A stretch of DNA of 64,000 nucleotides from Pedobacter jejuensis (GTDB lineage: Bacteria > Bacteroidota > Bacteroidia > Sphingobacteriales > Sphingobacteriaceae): contig NZ_RBEE01000004.1 of assembly GCF_003725795.1 (NCBI RefSeq), positions 186,001 through 250,000 on the forward strand, given 5' to 3'. The notes under the pieces were generated by a model. It was given only the letters and a program-made list of their open reading frames with translations, searched no databases and was not told where the DNA came from. Below, piece by piece: positions 9,594 through 18,886 of the stretch; position 1 is the stretch's first letter, and each line of letters starts with the position of its first letter. Position numbers and translations under genes: made by a program.

Positions 9594-10703
9594 ATGAAAT
9601 TCAAATTCCTTTTCCTGCTACTTATTTCAAGCTCTTTTGCTGGTAAATTATACGCCAGTAACCTACAGCAAACTCCAGATACTCTTTTGGCTACAATGCT
9701 AAAACCATTTGGAAGAAGTGTGCTGAACAAAGAAAAAAAATTAGAACTCATAAGTTCGGCAGTACACTTTGGTTTTAAATTTAATGGAGAAAGTTTTAAA
9801 ATTTTAGCCACTTTAAACAACAAAAACGAACACAACTATTTACAATATGAAATAGATGGGAAATATCAAACACGCATTCGTGTTGATGGAAACAATCAAA
9901 AACCAATTTTAATAGAAGCAAATGGTAAAGGCGAACACACTGTGTGGATTTATAAAGCAACAGAAGCCCACACCGGACCAATATTAATTCAAAGCATTGT
10001 GGCTAATAAAATCGCAGCCATCGAAGTTCCTAAAGCGCCCTTAATTGAATTTATTGGAAATAGTATAACCTGTGGTGCAGCTTCAGATGCTTCAGATTTC
10101 CCTTGTGGCACCGGATCGTATCACGACCAGCACAATGCTTACATGGCTTATGGCCCAAGAGTTGCGAGACAAATAAAGGCTAATTACATATTAAGTAGTG
10201 TTAGCGGAATAGGTATTTACAGAACCTGGAATATGGACGGACCCTCAATGCCTCAGGTCTATGAGCGTGAAGATTTCCAGAATAATACAGTAGATAAATG
10301 GGATTTTAAGCAATATGACCCGGAGATTGTTAGTATAGCTTTAGGCACAAATGATATGAGCAACGGTGATGGCAAAACCGAAAGAAAACCTTTTGAGCCT
10401 GATGTTTTTATCAACGAATATGTGAAATTTATTAAGCTGATAAAATCTAAATATCCAAAAGCTAAAATTGCTCTTTTAAGCAGCCCCATGATACATGGCG
10501 CTCAAAAAAATCTATTAGAAAAATCGCTGCTTACCATAAAAGCAAAAGTGGATTCCATGTATGCTAATGATAAGAAAGTTAGTGTGTTTTTCTTTCCAGA
10601 AATGCAACCACATGGTTGTAGTGGTCACCCGGATGTAGCTGATCATCTTATCCTTGCAAAACAACTTTATCCATTTTTTAGCAAAATGATCAAAAACAAA
10701 TGA
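9594..10703 (+). CDS. CE2-like SGNH acetylesterase
   Basis: This 369-residue secreted esterase starts at the ATG at 9594; the frame extends only to an upstream TTG, while the ATG opens a clean signal peptide (about 1-21). Residues 30-145 form a beta-sandwich domain and 150-369 an SGNH hydrolase. Catalytic landmarks are S157 in IEFIGNSITCG, GTND at 251-254 and H345 in GHPDVADH. The two-domain layout matches carbohydrate esterase family 2, which removes acetyl groups from xylan, mannan and cello-oligosaccharides. Transcribed divergently from the mannan operon, it would deacetylate mannan so that GH26, GH5 and GH27 can act. A general glycan acetylesterase is the alternative. Confidence 0.85.
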   Translation: MKFKFLFLLLISSSFAGKLYASNLQQTPDTLLATMLKPFGRSVLNKEKKLELISSAVHFGFKFNGESFKILATLNNKNEHNYLQYEIDGKYQTRIRVDGNNQKPILIEANGKGEHTVWIYKATEAHTGPILIQSIVANKIAAIEVPKAPLIEFIGNSITCGAASDASDFPCGTGSYHDQHNAYMAYGPRVARQIKANYILSSVSGIGIYRTWNMDGPSMPQVYEREDFQNNTVDKWDFKQYDPEIVSIALGTNDMSNGDGKTERKPFEPDVFINEYVKFIKLIKSKYPKAKIALLSSPMIHGAQKNLLEKSLLTIKAKVDSMYANDKKVSVFFFPEMQPHGCSGHPDVADHLILAKQLYPFFSKMIKNK

Positions 10704-10739
10704 TTGATCTTATAATAAATTATCTCTGGTATTACTTAT

Positions 10740-10930
10740 AACATGAGTTTGATTATTAATTTTCCGTCACACTACTAATAAGCTGCTTTTTTTAGTTAAA
10801 GTCACCCTGAAATTATTTGCGGGTCTTTTTTTTGCAAGAAAGATGCTGAAATAAATTCAGCAACAGTTGTCATACAAGCCATACGGTGATAAAACAGCAA
10901 AATATTAAGTTTAAGAATCGAGCAAAGGTT
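10740..10930. mobile_element. MITE-like element, copy A (191 bp)
   Basis: The left end (10740-10765) is a slightly decayed AACCTGAGTTCGATTATTAA. The right part contains AAACAGCAAAATATTAAGTT, ending in a decayed inverted copy at about 10915-10930. The core holds two REP hairpins, one around 10804-10824 and one around 10853-10862 (GCTGAA...TTCAGC). The order and sequence match the element at 38413-38600. It carries no gene. It lies in the gap after the esterase gene. Confidence 0.7.
10804..10833 (+). terminator. probable intrinsic terminator supplied by MITE copy A
   Basis: ACCC (10804-10807) and GGGT (10821-10824) bracket a partly paired AT-rich stem, and eight T residues follow at 10826-10833. 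It is oriented to end transcripts of the plus-strand acetylesterase. The stem is short, so efficiency is uncertain. Confidence 0.4.
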
Positions 10931-10944
10931 TACAGTTGTATTTT

Positions 10945-11775
10945 CTAAAGTCTAAATGACAAACCTAAAAAATAACTTTTCATGGCATCATGCTGAATTC
11001 CATAATTTAAGCCTCCATCAACCTTAACCTTTTTTGCAAGTTCAAGTTGTAGTGCTGCATTTAAAAAATTATTCCAGTGGTGATGTGCAAGGTCATAACT
11101 ATAATAGGTTTCAGCACTGCCGCTAAGGTGCTTTACTAGGTCATGTTCGATGGAAAGGGACTGAAGAAGTTCTGTATGTAGTCCGGCATCCTCAGTATTC
11201 TGCAATCTGTCAACCTCCATCTGGATGCCAAGCTTCCATTCATTAGGCAGCTTTAAAGCCATTGGTATGATAAGACCTCCCTCATATCGGTTCTCTTTTT
11301 CCACTTTCGAGGTCGGAAATTTTATGTAAGGCAATACTGCGATTGCAAAATTCCCATTATCATTTCCTAAAAGGTTTTGCTTGATGCGCAAGGTGATATC
11401 GCCAAATCCTTGAGCACGTTCTATTGTTCCACCACCTGACTTTTCTGTTTGGTAGATATAACTTTGAACCACAACTTGAAGAGCTGTAGAATTTGTAAGT
11501 CCTAGTTTCAGGTTTGACTGATTAAAAAGAAAAGTATTGGTTAAAGCTTCATCGCTCTGCTGTCTCTCTAATCTAAACAAATCACTTTCATATTGAAAAT
11601 GACCAGCATCAACCGTTATTGGAGATTCTGTAATACCTGGTCTGTCTGTTTCCATTTCCCGGAGAGCAGCTTTTGGAACAGGATGGAAGAGATTATAAGG
11701 TTTGCTTTTATTCTCTTGAGCCAAGAGCGATTTACTAAATAAAAGCAAAATGCATATTATAGATATATTCTTCAT
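10945..11775 (-). CDS. outer-membrane protein of the phenol MetA-pathway (transporter-like) family
   Basis: This 276-residue secreted protein starts at 11775; an ATG 21 bases upstream is possible, but MKNISIICILLLFSKSLLAQ is a complete signal peptide. The mature part begins near METDRPGITESPITVDAGHF, the hallmark of the PF13557 family, and continues as alternating amphipathic beta strands ending in SYFLGLSFRL. This is consistent with an outer-membrane barrel. The family name derives from a phenol-degradation neighbourhood; the transported compound is unknown. It stands alone, with no operon partner. Confidence 0.7.
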   Translation of the reverse strand: MKNISIICILLLFSKSLLAQENKSKPYNLFHPVPKAALREMETDRPGITESPITVDAGHFQYESDLFRLERQQSDEALTNTFLFNQSNLKLGLTNSTALQVVVQSYIYQTEKSGGGTIERAQGFGDITLRIKQNLLGNDNGNFAIAVLPYIKFPTSKVEKENRYEGGLIIPMALKLPNEWKLGIQMEVDRLQNTEDAGLHTELLQSLSIEHDLVKHLSGSAETYYSYDLAHHHWNNFLNAALQLELAKKVKVDGGLNYGIQHDAMKSYFLGLSFRL

Positions 11776-11892
11776 TTGTTTATTTCTTGAACTCATAACA
11801 AGAAAAAACTACTCAAAGTTTTCATTCCCTTAAAGAATTAATTTATGACAAATATTCTTTCTAATTTTAAATTTTAAGACTAGTCAAAATAT

Positions 11893-12414
11893 ATGGAAGC
11901 TTATAATATCACTCCTGCATCTGTTGAGGATTATAAATCTCTACAGTTAATCGGTAAGGAAACCTTTTCTGAAACATTTGCATCGAGTAACACTGAAGAG
12001 AACATGGAAATGTATCTGTCAAAAAGCTTTAGTGATGAGAAAATGATAAACGAACTTTCAAATAAAGAATCGATGTTTTTTATAGCATGGGATAAGAATG
12101 TTCCAATCGGTTATTTAAAAGTTAATACTGGAGAAGCCCAGACGGAGCTTCAGGATCCCTTTGCTTTAGAAATTGAACGGATTTATGTTAAAGCGAGTTA
12201 TCATGGAAAAAAAATTGGTCAATTGCTGTATGATAAAGCTTTGGAAGTAGCACATCAAAAAGATTTAAAATCGATTTGGCTGGGCGTATGGGAAGAAAAT
12301 CCAAGAGCAATTAAATTCTATGAAAAAAACGGATTTCTAGCTTTTGATAAACATGTTTTTAAAATGGGAGATGATATGCAAACTGATATTATGATGCGCA
12401 AGATTTTGGGGTAG
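11893..12414 (+). CDS. GNAT-family N-acetyltransferase (PaiA-like)
   Basis: This 173-residue cytoplasmic enzyme has a single GNAT domain. Acetyl-CoA-binding motif A is visible around 100-115 (IYVKASYHGKKIGQLLYDKA). The motif IWLGVWEENPRAIKFYEKNG near 135-155 closely resembles the spermine/spermidine acetyltransferase PaiA subgroup. The family transfers acetyl groups to amines; polyamine use is an inference from this motif. It is monocistronic and converges on the UBP-finger gene. Confidence 0.85.
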   Translation: MEAYNITPASVEDYKSLQLIGKETFSETFASSNTEENMEMYLSKSFSDEKMINELSNKESMFFIAWDKNVPIGYLKVNTGEAQTELQDPFALEIERIYVKASYHGKKIGQLLYDKALEVAHQKDLKSIWLGVWEENPRAIKFYEKNGFLAFDKHVFKMGDDMQTDIMMRKILG

Positions 12415-12422
12415 TAGGAAAC

Positions 12423-12446
12423 AGTTGATATTAAATACAATCAACT
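12423..12446. terminator. weak bidirectional hairpin between convergent genes
   Basis: AGTTGAT (12423-12429) and ATCAACT (12440-12446) form a perfect 7-bp stem between the GNAT gene and the convergent UBP-finger gene. The T/A tracts are short, so this is only a candidate terminator. Confidence 0.35.
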
Positions 12447-12447
12447 T

Positions 12448-12720
12448 CTAATACTCCACCATTTCATCGTCCAGATAACAATAAAGCCATCTTTCGCCTG
12501 GTTCAGAGGAAATTACCACTGCATGATCCTGTGCTTTGCAATGGTGAGACATATGTTGTTCTGGTGACGAATCACAGCACAAAGTTATTCCGCAAGATTG
12601 GCATGTACGTAAATGCACCCATTCTGTTCCTTGCTTAACACATTCTTCACACACAAATTCTTTTGCGGTTTTCAAATCTTTTATAGCCAGAATATGGCTA
12701 CATATTTCTAAATTTTCCAT
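12448..12720 (-). CDS. UBP-type zinc-finger protein
   Basis: This 90-residue protein is essentially one zf-UBP domain. Potential zinc ligands are C7, H9, C24, C27, C40, C43, C48, H56, H60 and H66, followed by WLYCYLDDEMVEY. The fold is best known from eukaryotic deubiquitinases and HDAC6, where it binds free ubiquitin C-termini, but stand-alone versions are common in bacteria and their role is unknown. It has no signal peptide, so it is cytoplasmic. No partner gene gives a functional hint. Confidence 0.8.
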   Translation of the reverse strand: MENLEICSHILAIKDLKTAKEFVCEECVKQGTEWVHLRTCQSCGITLCCDSSPEQHMSHHCKAQDHAVVISSEPGERWLYCYLDDEMVEY

Positions 12721-12855
12721 AGTTATAATTTAGATAAATATTGATGAACCGAGCTAAAAATCCTTATCGGATAAATTTCTTGGGAATTTGGTTTACCATA
12801 TAATTTCAAACGGTTCATAGATAAAGCCCCTGGCTAGTGAAATTAAAAATTATAA

Positions 12856-12895
12856 ATAATGGGTATAAAAGATTTAAATTTTTTATACCCATTAT
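12856..12895 (-). terminator. strong 15-bp hairpin downstream of the alpha/beta hydrolase
   Basis: ATAATGGGTATAAAA (12856-12870) and its exact complement TTTTATACCCATTAT (12881-12895) flank a 10-base AT loop. On the minus strand the stem is followed by a T-rich stretch, fitting a terminator for the disrupted hydrolase gene. Confidence 0.6.
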
Positions 12896-12951
12896 ACTAA
12901 TCAATATGTCTGTTAATATTTCTACGCAATAAAATATTTACCCGCTACAGA

Positions 12952-13768
12952 TTAAGATTCAATAAAAGCTAAAAGGTCTTTGTTAATGGTTGCAGCTTCC
13001 GTTGTTGGCATTCCATGAGGAAATCCGGGATAGGTAATTAGCTTACCATTTTTTAATAGCTTAGCCGATTTCACGCCTGCATTTTGGTAAGGAACGATTT
13101 GATCATCCTCTCCATGTAACACCAACACAGGAATATCAACTGCTTTTAAATCTTCCGTAAAATCGGTTTCCGAAAATGCTTTTATGCATTCATAATGAGC
13201 AACATTACTACCCATCATACCTTGTCTCCACCAATTTCTTTGTATTCCTTCTTTTATTTCAGCACCTGCTCTATTGTATCCATAAAATGGAATTGTTAAA
13301 TCGATATAAAACTGTTGTCTGTTATTAAGTGTCTGATCTCTGATATTATCAAAAACTGAGATTGGAACACCATCAGGATTTGCTTCGCTTTGTACCATAA
13401 CTGGTGGTACAGCGCTTATTAATACTGCTTTCGAAACCCTATCTTCACCATACTTATTTACATAACGGATAACTTCACCACCACCGGTAGAATGCCCAAT
13501 GTGTATTGCATCTTTAAGACCTAAAAATTCAGTTAGCTCGGCTACGTCAGCTGCATAGGTTTCCATTTCCTGATGTTGTTTGACTTGATCTACCATGCCC
13601 CCTCCTATCATGCGCAATTACGCGGTAACCTTTTTGCAGGAAAAATATCATTTGTGCATCCCAATCATCAGCTGATAATGGCCATCCATGGTGAAACATA
13701 ATCGGCTGCCCAGATCCTAGATCTTTGTAAAAAATTTCTGTTCCGTCTTTTAATTTTAGCGTACTCAT
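12952..13768 (-). pseudogene. alpha/beta hydrolase (non-haem chloroperoxidase-like), frameshifted
   Basis: The N-terminal part (13768 to about 13560) encodes [20 protein letters not shown], the [12 protein letters not shown] oxyanion region and [14 protein letters not shown]. The frame then runs into NGNLCS and a stop. The rest continues in another frame from [14 protein letters not shown], with the nucleophile motif GHSTGGG, LHGEDDQIVP and a final GFPHGMPTTEA. Joined, the two parts make a normal 270-275-residue enzyme of the haloperoxidase/esterase group, so one frameshift near 13562 separates cap and nucleophile. It is either a recent pseudogene or a sequencing error; the rest of the coding sequence shows no decay. 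Confidence 0.8.
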
Positions 13769-14246
13769 TTTATAGGGTTTAAGGGTTTGTAAATCGGTTG
13801 TGTTTATTGCCTGTAAATATGGATTCCAAATTTTAACTCTTTTGCAGAATTGAAGGCCTTATTAATCATCAGTTAAAATATTATGAAGCCTAAATATTAT
13901 AAAATTACCTGCAATGGTAAGATTTTCAGTTTGCACAGCCAAGGAAAAAGCTGTACTGTCGATATGATTATCGATTATTAGGCCATGCATCGATTATTAC
14001 TTTAGTAAGTTAATCAAATATAACTACAGGTTTTATATTTTTAGCGACGAGTTGATGGATTGTCTAAATTACAAACCAATTAACCAGCCATTACTCGTTC
14101 GATACCATCAAACCTATCATATAATTGCAGGTATTCAGTTATAATGATGTTAAGAAATTATTATTTATAGTGATTTGGGAATTTGCCCTTAGACTTCGCA
14201 TTGGTATTTCTATAATAAATACTATTATTGATAAACCTATTGATTT
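13769..14246. promoter_or_regulatory. intergenic region upstream of the cyclase, with a spaced direct repeat
   Basis: This 478-base AT-rich gap lies between divergent genes. ATCGATTATTA occurs at 13970-13980 and 13989-13999, a 19-base period close to two helical turns, which could be a regulator site. A 32-codon frame at 13883-13981 has no recognisable product. Nothing else supportable was seen. Confidence 0.25.
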
Positions 14247-15344
14247 ATGCTCTCCCCTAAAACCCGAAGAAATATTAATCGAGTAGTTCCTTTTGGGGTA
14301 CTATGGTTTATTTTTAGCTTGATTTATGCAGCATTAGAGGTTGGCATTCTTGGGAATTTAGATTATTATCCTTCAACCGGCATTGAATATAATTTTTTAA
14401 GAAATATTTTAACGCTATCCATATCAGGATTGATAATGGGTTTGATTACAGGGACATTGGAAATTCGTTTTTTTAGCAGATGGTTTATTAGAAAAAGCTT
14501 TACAAGAAAGATTGTCCTTAAATCCATAATTTATCTGGCAATTGTGATGATTTTCCTCACTATAGCCTTACTTATAAATGCTGCACTGATTCAAAAAAAT
14601 AACCTAACAATAAATTTATTTGCTCCGGTTTGGACATTTTTTACCAATTACTCACTAATTGGTATTTTACTCTATGTAGCTTCAATAATCATAATCACTC
14701 AATTCTATGCGGAGTTTAACGACAGTATCGGTCCAGGAACATTAAGCAATTTTTTTCTAGGAAAATACCATCATCCAATAGAAGAAGAGCGGATATTTAT
14801 GTTTTTAGATATGAAATCATCAACAACAATAGCACAAAACCTTGGCCATTTAAAATACTTTGAAATGCTTAAGGAATACTTCTTCGACCTCTCGAATGCG
14901 GTGATTGATTATGGTGGAATAATTTATCAGTACGCTGGTGATGAGATGATTGTAAGTTGGAAACTTAAAGATGGAATAAGAAACAACAATTGCATCGAAT
15001 GTTTTTTCGCAATGAAGGCGTTAATGGCATTACAATCAAAAAGATATAGCGATACTTTTGGAGTTGTGCCCGATTTTAAAGCTGGCTTACATGTAGGGAA
15101 AGTTACAGCTGGAGAAATTGGCTCGTTAAAGAAAGAGATTATTTTTTCTGGAGATGTTCTAAATGTTTCGGCAAGGATACAAGCGCTCTGCAACCAGTTT
15201 AATGTAGATATTTTGATCTCAAAAAATCTTATTCAGGAACTTGAAATATCTCATTTATTCAACTTAACCTCGATAGGCGAGCATTTACTTAAAGGTCGCA
15301 ATACTTCGATGGAAATATTTACAATTGCTAAAACTAAAGTTTAG
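14247..15344 (+). CDS. membrane-bound class III adenylate cyclase
   Basis: This 365-residue protein has about four N-terminal membrane helices (roughly 14-36, 52-72, 90-113, 128-152) and a cytosolic class III cyclase domain at 180-350. Metal-binding aspartates are D188 (MFLDMKSST) and D232 (YQYAGDEMIVSW). D303 and the transition-state pair N306/R310 are in FSGDVLNVSARIQ. These residues support ATP to cAMP conversion rather than a degenerate domain. There is no HAMP or PAS domain; the membrane part presumably senses or anchors. cAMP could feed the Crp-family proteins in this window, but no evidence links them. Confidence 0.85.
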   Translation: MLSPKTRRNINRVVPFGVLWFIFSLIYAALEVGILGNLDYYPSTGIEYNFLRNILTLSISGLIMGLITGTLEIRFFSRWFIRKSFTRKIVLKSIIYLAIVMIFLTIALLINAALIQKNNLTINLFAPVWTFFTNYSLIGILLYVASIIIITQFYAEFNDSIGPGTLSNFFLGKYHHPIEEERIFMFLDMKSSTTIAQNLGHLKYFEMLKEYFFDLSNAVIDYGGIIYQYAGDEMIVSWKLKDGIRNNNCIECFFAMKALMALQSKRYSDTFGVVPDFKAGLHVGKVTAGEIGSLKKEIIFSGDVLNVSARIQALCNQFNVDILISKNLIQELEISHLFNLTSIGEHLLKGRNTSMEIFTIAKTKV

Positions 15345-15354
15345 AATATTGCTA

Positions 15355-16023
15355 TTACAAACTCATTTTTTCTAACTTTTTTAAATTTGATTTCGTAAGT
15401 GTTAACGCTTTTTTAGCAAATTTTTTAATCTCACTATCGGCTGACATGGTACCCTTTTGTAATACTGCTATTAATTTGGTCTGATTATTTACGGCAATTG
15501 TTTGATATGCCTTATCAAAGGCTGAACCATTTAAATCCTTAAGCATAACAACTTCTTTAGCTACATCAACATCACTAGTAGTTGTTGAATTAGCCGTTTT
15601 AGCTGAACCTACAGCCTCACCTGTTGCATTATTAAGCCTCGAAGTATCTTGCAGATTTATTGGCGCCGAATCTATACGCCCATCTGGTCTTAGTCCGCTT
15701 TGAGGACTAGTATTAACGGCATTAACATTTTTAGCCTTACCCAGTTTACGTAGTTCATCCATCACCTGAATATTTTTATCTACCATTTGTTGTCCTAAAC
15801 TTTTCAACTGGCTATTATTTGCCTTTTCCGCAACAATTTTAGATGTTAAAAGAGCTTCATTTGTCAGGATTGTTGCTTGTTGTAAAAACAATGAAGAACT
15901 TAGACTATCTTGAATAGCAGACGATTTGATCGGATTGGAATATGCCTTAAGTGACGAAGCAGATACTGCAACAAGCAATGAAATGCTAATGCTTAGCTTT
16001 AAAAAATTCAGATTTTTTTTCAT
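15355..16023 (-). CDS. DUF4142 periplasmic four-helix protein
   Basis: This 222-residue protein has a signal sequence at about 1-28 and helical segments matching DUF4142: FLQQATILTNEALLTSKIVAE, then LKSLGQQMVDKNIQVMDELR, and later FDKAYQTIAVNNQTKLIAVL. A low-complexity Thr/Ser/Asn-rich linker at about 105-150 splits the helices and is longer than usual for the family. Ferritin-like folding is predicted for the family, but its role is unknown; in Bacteroidota these proteins are often associated with stress. It converges with the cyclase gene, with only 10 bases between stops. Confidence 0.78.
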   Translation of the reverse strand: MKKNLNFLKLSISISLLVAVSASSLKAYSNPIKSSAIQDSLSSSLFLQQATILTNEALLTSKIVAEKANNSQLKSLGQQMVDKNIQVMDELRKLGKAKNVNAVNTSPQSGLRPDGRIDSAPINLQDTSRLNNATGEAVGSAKTANSTTTSDVDVAKEVVMLKDLNGSAFDKAYQTIAVNNQTKLIAVLQKGTMSADSEIKKFAKKALTLTKSNLKKLEKMSL

Positions 16024-16123
16024 AATTCATGGTTTGAACTAATGATAAAACCATAAGAATAGAAATAAAGTTTGAAAAATCTTTACATGCCTAGAGTTAT
16101 CGAATATAATATTGTATTAATTG

Positions 16124-16402
16124 TTATACCAACCGATATCTTTCAGGTTTGCCATCAGTTCTCACAATCAATTTTCTAGCTTCTAAATCTAATTTTACCG
16201 TTTCTCCATACCAGTGAACACCACCTTCAAAATTATCTTTTAATTTTTGATACAAAGTCTCCATGAGTTCAGTGTGGGTGTATTCCTTATCTGCTATAAT
16301 TTCAAGAAGGGCATTTTTAATGGTTTCATATTTAACTACATCAATTTTCTTGTTGGATTTTTCAGGATTTGGATGTAGTGTTTGTATGATCGAATTGTTC
16401 AT
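16124..16402 (-). CDS. small conserved cytoplasmic protein (DUF6958-like)
   Basis: This 92-residue protein has no signal or membrane segment. The pattern IQTLHPNPEKSNKKIDVVKY, then ALLEIIADKEYTHTELME, then GGVHWYGETVKLDLEARKLI looks like a small winged-helix fold and resembles the family I know as DUF6958. The assignment is from memory of its pattern. Function is unknown and no operon partner helps. Confidence 0.6.
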   Translation of the reverse strand: MNNSIIQTLHPNPEKSNKKIDVVKYETIKNALLEIIADKEYTHTELMETLYQKLKDNFEGGVHWYGETVKLDLEARKLIVRTDGKPERYRLV

Positions 16403-16704
16403 GCTCTTAAGTTGTTAATTAAGCTGATTTAAAAGAAAATATTAGACGTAATAATGAAAAATAACTTATCTAAATAAAAACTATTTAGGTTTTTCATTTA
16501 TGGCTTATCAAAAAAAATCTTTCGAACCTAAAACAAAAAAAATCTTTTTTACTTTTAAGATAGTTCGATCAAACATGTGAATTTAAACAAGCGCAGAATA
16601 AATAATGTTATATCTAGATATTAAGTTAAAATTTATTGAACCTAAACATCGTTACGCTTGAAACATTTATTTGTACTTATTAATATTCTAAGAAAAAATC
16701 CCTG
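16403..16704. other. intergenic region, nothing recognised
   Basis: These 302 bases of AT-rich sequence lie between divergent genes. They must contain promoters for both sides, but no TAnnTTTG element with good spacing, hairpin or short gene could be supported. Confidence 0.5.
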
Positions 16705-18357
16705 ATGATAAACAAACGCCAATCTGACAGCTTTAGTGCCATTATCCGAAAGCTATTTGTTATTTTTCTTCTTTTTACATTCATTTTAACCGTTGGATCA
16801 TTTATACTGCGCCACACAATTACCAATAAATTAGATCGGTTAAGCAGTCAGCTACGTCAGCCATGGCAACAACAAGCCATAAGTAGGTTACTGGTTGATT
16901 TAAATTTAACTGAAAATAGCTTTCAACAGGCAAGTGCTAATGGCGAAGTAAAAGATTTGGATGCTTACAAAAAACATCTTAAAGATATTTTAGCGAAAAT
17001 GGGCAACATACTTCAACGCTATAAAGTTGATGGTAATAGTGATATACCAAAAAGTAAACAGCAAATTGCGCTTGCCCTTCAACAAAAATTAGCTGTTTCA
17101 GAAAAACTATTTGATCTTCAAAAAAGATTTACATCCTTACTTGAAAAAACAACATTAGAATCAATTAGTGATAACTCAGCGACAAAGCAATTTGGGAAAG
17201 TAAAAATGCAAGCCGATACATCAGTTTCAACCTATCAAGAATCGACGGATAGAGGGTTAATTGAACGTTTAAAAGATGCGGTAAAAAATACTTCTGATGT
17301 AAAAGTATTAACCATCAAAAAACAGAAAAATCAAGATATCGCTAATGCTAAGGAAAATCAAAATAAGTTATTAAAAGACTTAGGGCAGCAGTATAGTCTC
17401 CTTACCCAATCTAATCAAGAATTGATTTTAGCAAATTTAAATCTGCTTACCGAGTTAAGGCAGGTATTACTCGAGCTGCAAAGTATAGAGCGAGTAGCTT
17501 TCGAAAAAAGTCGCGAAGAAATTTTGGAAGAATACCGTTCCACTTCGCTCAGCTTAAATACTTTTACGGGTATAGCTTCTGCTTTTATATTGTTATTTAT
17601 AGTGATATTGATAATATATATGCGCAAGGCTTCAACATCAGAAAAGCGTTACATAATGGAAAACTCGAGGGCTGTAAGACTGGCTAGTCAGAAATCAGAA
17701 ATACTTGCTATTATGAGTCATGAAATCCGCAATAAATTAATGGCTATAAATGGTGCTGTTTACATGCTCAAAAGAACAGCACTAATACCCGAACAAGAGA
17801 AACCAGTAAAATCAATTAATTTATCCTCCTCCCTACTCCTAGAAACGGTAAATAATGTACTGGATGTTAGCAAACTAGAATAAGCCCCAGCCGAATTAAA
17901 AATTGAACCATTCTCTCCATATGAGGCCATTAATGATTCTGTAGAAGCTATGCGTTTTATGGCTGAAAAGAAGAGCGTCGATTTAAATCTTGAATTTAAC
18001 GGCATGATTGACCAAAAAGTAAATGGAGATAGTTTACGCCTTAAACAGATACTGATAAACTTATTAAGCAATGCTATCAAATACACAGATAAAGGCCATG
18101 TAACATTATCTGCTAAGCTTGATGAGCAGCTGAATAACTTCTTACTTACCGTAACCGTAAAAGATACGGGTTCTGGAATACCGAAAAACAAGCAAGCCAA
18201 ATTGTTCTCTCCTTATTATCAAGCAGGTGGCCAAAAGCCAGGCACAGGGTTAGGTTTATATCTTTGCCGTCAGTTAGTAAAACTTCAAGGCGGCACAATT
18301 GATTTAGAAAGTGAAGAAGGGCAAGGTTGTACCGTTCGTTTTACAATACCCTATTAA
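16705..18357 (+). pseudogene. membrane sensor histidine kinase interrupted by an in-frame stop
   Basis: Residues 1-392 (to 17883) contain a membrane helix at about 14-34, a long helical sensor region, a second membrane helix near 286-310 and the phosphoacceptor box IMSHEIRNKLMAINGA. A TAA at 17881-17883 follows LLETVNNVLDVSKLE. The same frame then continues without shift: LKIEPFSPYEAINDSVEA, the N box NLLSNAIKYTD, the G1 box VKDTGSGIP and GTGLGLYLCRQLVK, ending FTIPY at 18357. Read through, this is a complete 550-residue kinase. The stop falls exactly between the HisKA and ATPase domains, so each half alone is incomplete. Nonsense mutation, sequencing error or a functional split are the options; the downstream half could restart at an ATG at 17950. 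The box has NKL where NPL is usual. Confidence 0.8.
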
Positions 18358-18886
18358 CCTGATTGATTAATATTCTCAAAAAAAAATTGTTTGATCACCG
18401 TTTTTGTCACTGCAAAGAACGAAGCAATCCTATTTATTTAGGCTAGAAAGATTGCTTGCGCTCGTAAAAGTCTAATTTCACAATGATGCCCGTTCTTGTT
18501 ATTTGCTTAACCTATTGTTAAAGCAAAACTACCATTTCGTTAAAAAAAATTGCTTTTTAATCCGTTATAATTATTTTTTTGTTTTGAAGATTTGGAAAGC
18601 AATGCAAGAAATACTTCGGTCTGTTTCTGCCCCGTTATTTCTCCAAGCACTATGAAAAATAGTGGCTTTCCGTACTACCGGGTTTAGTTTGCAAGGTATT
18701 TCGATTTTTTTAGCGTGTTTGAAGGGCAAACGTAAATAATTATGCTGTACTGCGTTATTTAAACCTGACTGTACGAAAATACTTTTTGTTGCACCAACAC
18801 TTCGTTTTTATTGCAGGAATTACCCAAAAAGATTGTAGGGAAGGCAGGATTTACATTAATCTGGTCACTGTAACTGCTTTTCTAAT
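18356..18886. repeat. direct repeat unit 1 (about 531 bp)
   Basis: This is the first of two near-identical units with only scattered substitutions relative to the second. It begins with AACCTGATTGATTAATATT, whose first two bases coincide with the stop codon of the kinase gene. It contains a REP palindrome (about 18407-18455, GAAGCAATC ... GATTGCTTGC) and ends GTAACTGCTTTTCTAAT. No start-bearing reading frame is conserved between the units. Confidence 0.85.

Noticed and set aside
13883..13981. 32-codon plus-strand frame starting MKPKYYKITCNGK
   Set aside because: Too short, no recognisable motif, no ribosome binding site or partner; probably chance.
18580..18815. Minus-strand frame of about 79 codons in repeat unit 1 (VGATKSIFVQSGLNNA...)
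   Set aside because: It has no start codon and is broken by a stop in the nearly identical unit 2, so coding function is not supported.
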